Positions 32,894-44,490 of a DNA stretch of 64,000 nt are shown here, piece by piece (position 1 is the stretch's first letter; each line of letters begins with the position of its first letter). This DNA comes from Armillaria gallica. Lineage: Eukaryota; Basidiomycota; Agaricomycetes; Agaricales; Physalacriaceae. A program made the translations under genes and the position numbers. The notes under the pieces were generated by a model. That model saw only the letters and a list, made by a program, of their open reading frames with translations. It searched no databases and was not told the DNA's origin. The stretch spans positions 5,270,001 to 5,334,000 of the forward strand of contig JBANDB010000002.1 of the NCBI GenBank assembly GCA_037576215.1, read 5' to 3'.

Positions 32894-34663
32894 GCTCTGG
32901 GTATGCAGTGCTGTCTCCTCAATGATAGTCAGAGCTTTCCATAAAAAAAAGGTCGATCGTCGCGCTTATCTCAGATTCTCAACATTGTTTCTTGTTTTGT
33001 TTTCGTAGCTGTCAGGAATGAATGAATATACGATTATCAAGTAGTTGCTTTGCATATTTGCTCACAATCGACGCTGAGAACATCCGAGGAAATGCGCGAA
33101 CTACAGGCCTTGAACGTATACTTCTAGTATTTCCACGAAAGACACTTATTGACGCCCCGGTTTTTGGGAAGTACTTCGGGGTGTCATTGTCTGTTTTTTT
33201 ACTTTTATTTTGATTATACATCGTTGAGTTCTTTTCGATGCATGCCGGTCCGCAATTAGACCTGAAACGTCTCTCTTCTCAATGGGCAAGCGTCGACTGC
33301 AGAGGACGCTTGCTCATTGAGTAGAGGGACCGCCTCTCAGGTCTAGTCCGCAATATGAAAAGAAGGGAACGGAAAGCTCCTCTTGCTCATCGATGTTATA
33401 TCAAGTCACACCTGTAGCCGATGGAAGGATTATGAAGGTTTATAATCACGCACTTGGTCGGACTCAGCGATGGGGCCGAAGCAGCCTGAAACGGGTCATC
33501 GCTATGAAGAACCTCCATCAGCAGATTTGTCAACACTTGTGACGAATTCGACACCTCCAGAAAATTGCACAGCATTATTTGAAACCAAGGCGGTCATTTC
33601 TGGTCCAGTCTGCACGCAACTGTTAGTACTGACACTGCCATCCTGCCCGATTCTCGATTCTTCCAGCAGCCTCAACAACTTGAACAGGATTTCGGACGCT
33701 CAAATGCCAAAAAGCTGGATGGACTGGTGGTGAGTAGCGCGTTCCCCCTAAGGAACTCATTGCATTTTCTAGCCGACCGTCGAGAAAGGATTAGCAAAAC
33801 CCGCGAACCATGCATCAATCTACGATCTCCCCTTCTTCGGGACTGAACATAACGTAGTGAAGGACGAGAAGATTGGGCGCGATATTCGAATCGCGCGCTT
33901 CACGTTCCTCTGGTCGATATCCTCTTCGGCGAGAGACTTTGGCCGCAAAGTGTAGGAATGCATATGGAGAACGCCACAGCGCTCTATCCACAAGAAAAAC
34001 AGAATAGATCGTCCACAGGATAGTGGAACGACTATTACCATGTCCAGGAAGTGCGAAGGCCAAAAACCCGTCGACCAAGGACCATATCTTTATTCGCTTA
34101 TTAGTGTTTATATCGCCTGGAACGACAGATGGCGGGAAGCCCCGTCGATTTGTTGATAACATATGTCGGTCGATTGGACAAAAACTCGAAGCGCATTAAT
34201 GCTGGAGCAAAACGGGAGCATTTCAAACAGCAACGAATGTACTGGTATAGAAGGACGCCCGCGAGTACCCCTTCCACTCATAATGGGCTAATCCTTGTCC
34301 TCATACCACTTGAGCTGGACTGGGTCAAAGATCATGACTGGGTTCTCTTCCAACGACTTGTGGCAACGGAGCCCAGGGGCTTGTTTGTATGTTTCGTCAT
34401 ACGATCTGAGAGATGTACTGACTGGTGCTGGCTACGCACCGCGGTGGCAAAAAAGTGAGCTATACGGCGGCGGGCCCGTGCTGGCTACTATCAACCTCGC
34501 TGGGGGTTGCATTCCGTCGCACGGCGCTCTCTGTTGTGTTATGGTGGTTAATTGTTGGTGCCGGCTCCAAGGTCCCAATCAGGCTGGCCGGGTCCACAGC
34601 CGCCCGCCCTCTTATGACTGGGAAGAGATGCAAAGCCGTCCTCTTCCTCTCACCACCAACACG
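32894..34663. repeat. Spacer and upstream segment of duplicated unit 3
   Basis: From about 33460 to 34345 it repeats the decayed minus-strand segment (TGGTGGTGAGTAGCGCG at 33726, TGAGCTGGACTGGGTCAAAG at 34311). It also contains the foldback at 33249-33354. No intact gene recognised. Confidence 0.55.
33249..33354. repeat. Imperfect foldback, about 46-bp stem
   Basis: Left arm 33249-33294 and right arm 33305-33354 pair imperfectly with a 10-base loop; best blocks are TCTCAATGGGCAAGCGTC with GACGCTTGCTCATTGAG and TAGACCTGA with TCAGGTCTA. It could be a small MITE or a hairpin-RNA precursor. It is seen only between reductase copies 2 and 3. Confidence 0.65.
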
Positions 34664-36456
34664 ATGTCTTCACCTGCAAACACAAACATGTCCTACGGTT
34701 CGTCCCCAACAGTGGTGTTACTCAGGGCTCACAAGGTGTCCGAAGTGACTCTTGGTTCCTCGGGGCTGAAAGTATCGAAGATCATCCTCGGTTGCGCCGT
34801 GTACGGGAGTCCAGATTGGTTCAGCTGGGTGCAGAACGAAGAAGAGAGCATCAAACAGATCAAGGCAGCGTACGTACCTGATCCCTTCCCTCCTTGATCC
34901 CTAATCTGGTCCCTGCCAAGCTACGATGCTGGAATCAACACTTTCGACACTGCCAATGCACGTCTGGCTTTTCACCTGTGCCTGTCTGCGAGCTGAACGT
35001 CGCTAGGTCTACTCCAACGGACAATCCGAGGTCGTGTTGGGTAAGGCCATTAAGCAGGAAAATTTACCGCGAGACGGGATCGTGGTAATGACAAAGGTTC
35101 GTTTGTGCTCCCCGAGTGAGCTGGATTTATACCCGTTGCAGGTATTCCATCCTGTGAGTCGCAACGTGCACGAGCACCTGGACGGCAAAGCAACAGAATA
35201 CGCCGATACCCACCGGTACGTGAATCAGTACGGCCTCAGCCGCAAAGTGAGCAGCCGCCCTTGCTCTGTGCCAACCCGTTATGCTCATTATGTTCACGCC
35301 CAGCATATCTTCGACTCGGTCAAGAAGAGCCTGGAGCGTCTACAGCTGGATTACATCGATGTCCTGCACTGCCAGGAGTACGATGCGAATACCCCGATTC
35401 ACGAGACGGTGAGAGCATTTACTAGAGCTGTGACGATTGACTCGGACGACGTCTGCTCTGACGTCACCACCGGGAGCAGCCCTCCGGACACAACTACCTT
35501 CTTTGGTTACCCTCTAGCTGCCAGTACCTACATGCTAATGGCTGAACTTGTATTTGGTAGATGAAGGCTTTGCACGATGTGGTCCAACTGGGCTGGGTCC
35601 GATATGTTGGAATGTCAAGCTGTCGCGCCTGGCAATGTACGCTCGTCCTTGTCGCAGTATGATTATGTTCTGATAAACATCGGTCTCTAGTCCATGTTAT
35701 GCAAAGTGAGGCCTGCCCATGCGTGAGAGCGCAGAATGCTCACAGGCTGTACTAGACTATGCGGTCGTCAATCACCTCACGCCATTCATTTCGATGCAGA
35801 ACGACTATAATCTCCTCTATCGCGAGGACGAGAATGAGATGCTGCCTACTTTGAAAGTTCGTATTAATCGGATATGCAACTCTTCCCTTGATGATTTGTG
35901 TTAGTACTTTGGCGTTGAGTCTATTCCCTGGACCTCACTTGCTCGTGGGGCGATGGTCATGACGCTCGACCAACAATTCGCGCAGCCTTATGACGGCAGG
36001 TACGTTTCCTCTCCTCTCCTCAGCGTCCCAACTCATTTGTCGGCACAGAATCCCAGGAGGACGCAAAGATTGGCACAATACGATCATTACTAGGTAGCGC
36101 AGTGATTAAACTAGCTATCCCATCACACTGACATAGCACCGCCAGGGTCGAAGAGATAGCCCTCGAAAGGAATACCACCATGACCCAGGTGGCCATCGCA
36201 TGGTCTTTGGGTAAAGAACGTAGGTGTCGAGCCATGTGATATTCGTTCGTCTTAAATCTGTTAGGTGTTCGTGCTTTGGTTATCAATGCGCCCGCGACTG
36301 ATCAACTTTTGGATGCTCTTGGTGGGATCCTTTTTTCTCTTTTTCATTTTTCTCATACGAAGTACATTTTATGTAGGTGGCATGGATTTGGCGCTGACCG
36401 CAGCGGAGATACAGTACCTTGAAGAGCCGTATAACTCTCAGATTCTTCGCCACTGA
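34664..36456 (+). CDS. Aldo/keto reductase, tandem copy 3
   Basis: Thirteen exons: 34664-34869, 34921-34957, 35007-35096, 35142-35246, 35304-35408, 35561-35636, 35691-35705, 35756-35856, 35905-35999, 36049-36093, 36146-36219, 36265-36321, 36377-36456; 361 residues, starting MSSPANTNMSYGSSPT. Nearly identical to copy 2 in most exons. Asp, Tyr and Lys of the catalytic tetrad are present; the His is Gln (LHCQEYD, CAG 35373-35375). C-terminal cofactor loop altered as in copy 2 (ALVINAPATDQLLDAL). Intron 2 has the GC donor GCACGT. Exon 7 is only 15 bases. Frame is open throughout. The closeness to copy 2 suggests the last duplication was recent or that copies are being converted. Confidence 0.87.
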
Positions 36457-39400
36457 GCTCTGGGTTGGCAATGCTGTCTGCTCAGTGAAAGTCAGAGCTC
36501 TCCATACAAAAAAAGTCCATCGTTGCACTTATCTCAATACCGTTTCTTGTCCTTGTTTTTGTAGCTATCATGAATGAATATGCGTCTCAAGCAGTGACCC
36601 ATGCTTTTTTTACATGCAGAAATAGCATGAAATCTCTGACGTCCTACATTTGGGATGCTACGCCGAAGGGTGCGCACAACTAGAAGAACAAAGGAATAGC
36701 AATATTCGAAAAACCAGATAAAGTACGGTACTTATTCCATAGTACCTTATGCCAGCGGATCTATGGAGTTCTTTGTGGAAGGTATCCAAGCTCGAACCCA
36801 AGCATTTGGAGCTCTCGCCGTGGGCAATCGACTTGCAGCCTTAGTCCCCGTCAATAGCCGTCCATACCCTTCCAAGTTTTTATGCCGTGTGATCCGTCCT
36901 CCTTCACGTTCATATGTCAGACGGATTCCGGGTTTGACGCGTTATTCTACCACCGGAACCGAACAGTCTACAGGAGGCATAAAATAAACGAGTAAAAATT
37001 TCCAGGCGAATACAGGTCATCCTTTTCGAAAACCTGCCTTCTTTTAGCACGGAGATCGATGCTGTGGCATCGTCGTGTGTTTCCGAGCGTGAACTTGGGT
37101 TCCGGGGTCGTTGTCACTGTGATTCCAGGCCCGTTTGCGGGTGGAGGACGTTGTAACCTGTTGTAACACGATAGTGAGCGATATCACTGCACGAGTGCTG
37201 TCCAGACAAAACAGTCATCAGCATGCCATGTCTCAATGCGACACGGTGCTTAATTAACTTCCTTGGTAGCACACCGGAAAGACTGAAAGGGAATGGTCAC
37301 GATAGATTAGCTCTCGGACCGAAAGCTATGCGTGGAAAGACGCGCCAAGGATAATCGCCAGGCCCGACGTGTCAGGCACTTTCGTAACTCGTTCGTGTCA
37401 GTGAAAAGAAATTGCCGACAATGGAAAATTTCACATACTCGTCTCAGTCTAGATGGCAGAGAGGAAGATACGCTGTGTGCGCGAGTAATTTTGGGATAAG
37501 TTGAGAATTGCACTCGTCCCTCGTCCTGACCGCCACCATGGCAAGTGGTTCGCCGGGGAATGTTGTTCACACTCGTTGAGGCAAGAAAACTCCACCGATG
37601 ACCGTGAGTTCCGGTGCAGATCCATCATACGTAGGCGATAGTACGTTTGCCACGAGCTCAAGCATTCGAATGCAACCGCTTTTCACGACCGATGTTTTCC
37701 CGCTTTTTCCCGCTGAAACATCTGCCGTAACAATTTGTAAGTCTATCGTTGTTCTGAGAAATGACGGAGGATGATGGCCGCTCATCCCAGGGAGTTAGAT
37801 TCCATTTCCGTCGACGTGGGTACCTACCTATAGGGTCAGCAGTGGGTCCAAGGCGGCGGCCGACAGAAACTCTCAGTGCGATTGATAACTGCGTTTACAT
37901 GCAGTTATTCACTAGTCGCATTGCTATTGACACCGCACAAAAGCTCGAAATACTTCGAGGCGATAGTTCGATACGATGGCAGCGGCTGCCTCTGCGTAGA
38001 GACGGCACTGGATACGAGGATGGCTCGGATCACACTCAGCTTGAAGCTAACTGCAGTTCTAAGAGAAACGTCGTGAGTATATGAAGATGCCGCTCCGATA
38101 TTGTACTTGCCGAAAATTTGAAGCAACGTAAAGTTAAAAGAGTTTCGCTGTCCTGTTTTAAACCTAGCTCAGTGAGCGCTAGCCGATGTGAGCACTCCGG
38201 ATGGAAGATCTGGTTGAGATTTACGAAATCTCTCACCAGTGCTGCCGGTTTCTCCCTGCTTCCTTCAACATGTCACGATTCGCATCAGAAGAAGATTATG
38301 CGAGTATCTCTTTCCATCACGATTCGTTCCCAACTCTCCTGCGGTGAAAATGCCGCCCAAGCTTATATGCTGCCTTCGTTTTCCTTTAGTCGATCTGCTT
38401 TGAAGGTGTATCCTGAGCTACGCGGTATACGGGAGTCATTGGGTTGTTGGTTGAGAGTTTCGAACAAATTATCCGTTCGCCTTAATAGTAAAGCTTCGTC
38501 CCGAAATTCGTCTCAGACCCTTCGACGGCCAAAATCGGTCCAACTTTCTTCAATTGTTGACACCAAGGCCCGCATATAAGCTGCTTTCACAGACCCATGC
38601 GTGTCAAGCGGAGCAGCAGAGATCTCGTCAGTCTTGGTCTAGGACGTTGGGGTATGCTTTTTCTGTCGAATTTCCACCCGAGCGACGGTATCCCGTTGAG
38701 CCGAAGTAATGGTTTCTAGACCCATTATTCTGATCATGAGCCGCAGAATGCTTGAAATTGTTTAATCGATCTATGTTGTAGAAACGTCGATGGTCCCGGT
38801 CAAGTTGCGGAATTTTAGCGCCCTCAACGAGACTGTTCAAAGTATCAATTCCGTTGTCATTTCATTGGTCACAGCTAACTTTGTTGTGATACTGGCTGGA
38901 AAGGATCAGCATTCTAAACGAGTGAAGAAGAATCAGCTCGCGAGCGTCTTATTCACCGTAAAGACGCACCGTTGGAGAAATTTGCTGCATTTCGTTGACA
39001 TAGAAGCCCCTCCTGTCATTGTTCACCCTTTTGCTGCAGCCCGAATCTAACCTCCAATTGCTACCTGTCAAGAGTGCAGTGTTGAACACCGATTGTTATG
39101 AAGGCGGTCCAGACCAAACTTTAGGATTCCCTGCAGACGTAGGATCCGTTACTGGAGGGTATCGATAGTAGATTTTCAGCAGGGAAGCAACCTATAGAGA
39201 AAGAGGGGAAGTGAGAGAGAGAGGGAAAGAAAAAGATAGGTAGGCTGCTGGGATGCTTGTCGAAAATAGTAATCATCCTTGATTTCGAACTCCCCTTCCG
39301 GACAAGTCTGATCCGGTTATTTATTGCCTTTGGCTTCACCTCTCCATGGATCGTAGACTGCTATATCTCCTCGACCACCACCACACCACGCATGACGGAT

Positions 39401-40866
39401 ATATGTCGTCAGTGAGCATTAAAATTTGACACGGGGCTCGTCTCGGAATTCTTCTCTTCACGAATGACAAAGCGTAGAACACCATTGCTATTGGCTAGGA
39501 AATCCTACGTCGGCGTCAGATCCTACGACAGCGTTGGTTCAGGTTATTTGTGCGGAACAACTCCGCCGACAACAGTGGGTAATTGCCCGAACTTGGGCAA
39601 ATTCCTCGTTCTGTTGAGAAGATATTGTAAAAATGATTCGTTTTCTGCAGAGTAGTATGGATGCGGTGAGGACGTCTTTTTCCAACACTCGAGTGCAGAC
39701 GCGCTGCCACCGCTTGTCGTGATCGAGGTGTTCTCCGCTTTTTTCTGTGACAAGGTGACATGTTTTGCGGTCTGCTAGATGGCTGAGTGCTGAATTCGTA
39801 AGAGCATTGATGTATATCGTTTAGCAGGTGGTAGAATAATGGATGGCGATGGTCGCTTTCCGAAGCTGGGAGTGAAAATTCTTTCCGTAGGGTTGACCAT
39901 TGATCCAGCACACAGCACCGGAATTCGATAAAATCCTCTGTTGATTAGAAGACTGAAATTGCCATCGTTCGGAGGAGCGATTCTCACTGAACCTGGTGGC
40001 TTCGCGGTCAGTTAAAGTTTTCATCACAACAACCGACTAATGGACATACCCTTCACCACAGTATCTGCGTAGGGTAACCAATATCACTTGGTGTTCAATC
40101 CCCACGAAATGACGCGCATATATGCGGACCTTCCCTATCGGTATAGGTCAAGCGGAATGTCACTGCTGGACGAAAACTCGTGCGGTCGGTTCTGGACGGT
40201 GCAACGTCTCCCTGGGCATCGGTATGAGAAGACAGGCTGTTTCAGGTATAAGCGCCATACAACAGGTCATTGAAAAATGAATACATCCGTGCCTTCTCAA
40301 GCTTGCAATGCGAAGGGTCTGTGATGTAAAAGCGTGGAGATTCGAAACGCCGCTCTGGTACACGACAGCTCTCTTACCAGTACCTTTGAAAGGAACCTTT
40401 CGAGTTACACATTGCTTGTGCTGGGTCGAAATAAACTGTCTGGAGCTCGGGTCGGCCTTGGCGTCATGGATCTCTTGTGCTCTAGCTCCTCCGTGTAATC
40501 TTCCTGAGTAGGGTCCGTGGTCCGAGATACAAGCTGGTCGCTTCTTGAAACTAAGAGTGCTCGTGGAATTGCTATGAGCGACGAGTATTCGAATCTGTAT
40601 TTGTCATCGACGACATCCACTGAACCGCTCCTATGTATTCCTTTGGAAATGCCGCAGAGTGGGTTGGGCTCGCTAGTCGTCCTTGGGTGCCTGCAGTATG
40701 AACATGGCGGTAATAGGAAACTGATACCGTGCCAACCACCGGGTGATTTCGCTGAGATTCGCGGCGATCCTCTGCTCTTGTCAGCAGTCTGTACTGTGCT
40801 TCCTGATATGACAAGATTCACATCACGAGAGACTGAACGCTTCGATAAGACTCACTTCAATCTGCG
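36457..40866. other. 4.4 kb without a recognised gene
   Basis: Frames up to about 150 codons occur on both strands (for example 38118-38579 plus, 39911-39516 minus) but none shows a domain, and splice-joined readings give no family. The region separates the tight reductase triplet from the distant fourth copy and may hold worn transposon or duplicated DNA. Confidence 0.4.
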
Positions 40867-42599
40867 ATGTCCTCTCTAGCAGTGTCCTACGGTTGATCCC
40901 CAATCATTCTGCTGCTCCTACTCATTGGCCATCTTACTGACTCATGGCGCCTCGGGATTGAAGGTGTCGGATATTATCCTCGGTTGTACTGTGCTCGGGA
41001 GTCCTGGTTGGTTCAATTGGGTGCAAGACGAAGAGGAGAGCATTAGCCAAATCAAGGCGGCGTACGTCACGGTCATTATTCATTTTTCCTCTGGATCTCC
41101 GATATTCATCTTTTGCTGTGCCATTGCTCATAGCTACGATGTTGGAATCAATGCCTTTAACACCGCCAATGCATGATATGTGCACATGATTTTATTCGCG
41201 TATTTTGCTCAGATTTTTCATGAATATTCTAACGGTCAATCGGAGGTCTTAGGAAAGGCGATCGAAGAGCATAATTTTTTCTGTGGGACAGAATTGTTGT
41301 GTTGACCAAGGTGTGTTTGTCAATGGCAGCTCTTGCAGGTGTAACAGATCTACCTAGGGTTTTCATCCAGTCTCTCGCGACATGAACGAGCCCATCGATG
41401 GCAAGGCAGCAGCTCACGCCGATTCCATTGGATACGTGAATCAGTGTGGCCGCAATCGCAAGGTCTTCGAGGCCCTATTATCCGCCGCCAGTATAATCCG
41501 TAATTCAGCATATTCTCGATTCAGCCAAAGAAAAAGAGCCTAGAGCATCTGCAGCTGGACTATGCGATGTCCTTCACTGTCACGGATTTGACACGGTAAT
41601 TCCAGTCTGTGAGAGGTCTGTGAATCATATATATTGCTATCTGCGTTCTCCCCCGCCTCATTGAGTTTTAATAGATTCAAGCCCTCCATGATGTAGTAAA
41701 AGCCGGATATATTCGATATATTAGTAGGATGTCGAGCTGTCGCGCCTAGCAATGTACGCCACTTGATGCTTGACGCTTGATACAGCACCGCTCCGACATT
41801 ACCACTCTCGCGTATAGACCATGTTATGATATTGCGGCGAAAGAAAAAATCGAAATGCTGAAGTCATGCACCCTCCAGACTATACACTCAACAATCGCCT
41901 CACTCCCTTTATTTTATTCTATAATGCAGAACAACTACAACCTTCTCTGCCGTGTTTGCCGTGAAGACGTGAACGAGATGCTCCCCACGCTGAAGGTATG
42001 TGTGGAGTAGGAATCACATACCGATTCCTTATGATAGTTCTAAGATTCGGGGTTGCTTCTGTACCTTGGTCAGCGCTCGCTCATGGGGCAGTAATGATGC
42101 CGCTCAGCCGGTAGTTCGCGTTGCCTAATGACGATTGGTATATTTCCTTTGCGGCTGTTTCATCCCCCGTTCATGATGCGTTGCAGAATCATTGGAGGCC
42201 GCCAGGGATGGCAGAATGCAATTATCACCAGGTAGCTCGAGGCCTGATGCCTTTTTCGTTTTCGCTCACACATCTTGCTCAGGGTGGAGGAAATAGCTGA
42301 GTGTAGGTATATCGCCACGACGTAAGTGGCTATAGCGTGGTCCTTAGGTCGAGAAGGTACGATGTCGTGACCATAATCCTTCGTTACAATTGAGGTATGT
42401 TGCTCTGGTTTTGTGCCTTGGTCATCTACGCGTCTTCAACCGATCACCTCCTGAATGCTTTGGGTATCACTTTCCTTTTCTTCTTGCCTTCTCGCGGGTG
42501 TAATGGATATATACAGGCGGTACAAACGTAACACTCGCATTAATAGAAATTCAGTACACAGAAGGAAAGTTACACACTCCGCAGAGGCTTCTGCATTGA
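40867..42599 (+). pseudogene. Aldo/keto reductase, copy 4, inactivated
   Basis: Follows the exon order of copies 1-3. The start MSSLAVSYG meets TGA at 40894-40896. Later blocks are LKVSDIILGCTVLGSP, WVQDEEESISQIKAAY, DVGINAFNTANA, a shifted VLHCHGFD block, MQNNYNLLCR, and a last exon ending at TGA 42597-42599. A base is missing before the VLHC block (TATGCGATG against TACATCGATG), and exons 6-12 have further slips. It is clearly dead, and more diverged than copies 1-3 are from each other. It keeps histidine (CAC 41581-41583) where the others have Gln, so it records the ancestral active site. Confidence 0.82.
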
Positions 42600-44490
42600 T
42601 GTAAGCATGCACTGTTCTCATTCGGCGGAATTTAACTACGGGGTCGGTGGGAGGTGTAGGTAGGGTTGCACGTGTACCACTGTCTAAAATTCACGTACTT
42701 CTATTGATGCAGAGGTGTTGAATATCATTCTTTCGTTCTTTCCTTTCTCAGTTTTCTTGTCTGTCCGTTGATCGTCGTCAGGAAGGAGGTAGTACTATGC
42801 GATCATCTGAAACAATGCATGTGGATAAGGCACGAATCTGCACAACGTACTTCCGCGAAATAAACAGAAATTTCAAGAGAACGCCTGAAAAAATGCAATG
42901 GTAAGCTGTACCTGAAATACACGACGCACACTAATATTACGGAGGAGCGGTGTTCGAAGCCTAGAAGCAAGTAGGACCAGGTGAAGACCCACTCTTCCGA
43001 GTCCCGACGGTAGTAATACATTGACTCTTCTTTTGGGCAAACCAACAGGCGGCCATTGGGTGGCACCCCGCAGAAGACTTCCAGGTGTCTAGATCATCAC
43101 CGTCGTGTGCCTTTTGAATAATCAATCTATTCAAGGGTAACACGATGTCCGTAAGACATTCAAGGCGCCTCTAAAAATTCAGGCTTTTTAGGTTTACCTG
43201 TATCCAAGCCCAGGCTTCTAGCATTTTCATTTCCATTTGCCGTTGTTTGTGGTCCCTATCTCCTGAGGGAAAGTTAGACCCAAGGGCTGTGATATTCAGG
43301 GAATCGGGCTACGGCTCTAAGGTTGTCAAGAGGGACATGGTTGCGAGAGGGTTAATACAGATCTACATCGAACAAAGGAATGGAAATATTCTTCGCGGAT
43401 TTCCAGACCCTGGAGTCGGCCCGACGCGAGCAGTTAAAATGGTGCTAGTTACGTTTAGCGGCGGTGTCGCGACTGCGGTCTCCATATCTAGCTTAAGTTT
43501 CATAATAACAATAATAATTCACAATCTCGAGATGATTAGTATCTCGAATTGGATCGGATTCGGTGATGAATCCACGCCATCGTGAAGTTTGACGAAAAAG
43601 GAAGGAGCTTGAGCTGGGCACGTGATGGCGTCTGCCGTCGGGACTTTTATTTAAATAATTTATTAGTCCTCCTAAGGACAAGCGCCGCGTATCCGATCTT
43701 TAATTACAGCAAAATTACAGAGCGCCACTGGGTCCAAGTGTCCTTCAAGCTTGTCACTGCTAGTCCGAAAACTGGCTGTGACAACCCATGACGTTCATTA
43801 TTGTCCGTGAGATCCAATGACCTGTCGCGGATAGAATGGGGGAGACTTGCGAACGTGTAATGCCTGCCAAACGTGCTGAAAATGATCGGCAACGTTGTTG
43901 GTTCATCGGGCAGGTTGCAGACTGGCTAAATTGGTTCCGTCTATACTATCCAATAGCATCCACACTACGGTCATGGCGACGCTGCTGCCAGTGTGCAGCT
44001 CTAACTTTTCCTGGTAATGGCCTTCATAATATTATCTGAGTCTGGGGAAGGCCTCGGATCGAGGATATCGACCTCGGATTGCGGTCAGAGCTGGCCCTGG
44101 ATCCGAAAGCATCGTTCGCGACCAAGATGGCCTAGCAAACGCAAACCTCTCTTTAAAAAGGCTACTGTCAATATTCAGCGGATCATTTTCGCCAACCGAC
44201 AACCACGATGGTGAACGACCTCAAAAGATGCTCGACCAAATTCTTGCGTCCCGCGTGCAACTACCTTTCACTTAGATGCAGTCACAGATTAAAGATGGAA
44301 TTCGGAATCGCATGGCTATCCACTCTCTTGACGCTGGATCTTTCACAACCACCTCAAGTTTCTATCGTCGATTATATCATATTTTTGTAAGATTAAAACT
44401 TCTCGTCTCATACTGCATTGACTCGCCCTCGAGCTTCATTTGTTTGTCCTGGCTTTACTCATCCGGCAGCTACGTTCTCAGTGGAAGGGA
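42600..44490. other. Intergenic; may hide the first tyrosinase exon
   Basis: No independent gene recognised. A short frame at 44295-44390 (MEFGIAWLSTLLTL...) could be a signal-peptide exon for the tyrosinase that follows, but I could not fix a splice. Confidence 0.35.

Noticed and set aside
38118..38579. 153-codon plus-strand frame, or a spliced MSRFASEEDY reading at 38261
   Set aside because: The spliced reading is open but matches nothing I know and has no neighbour support.
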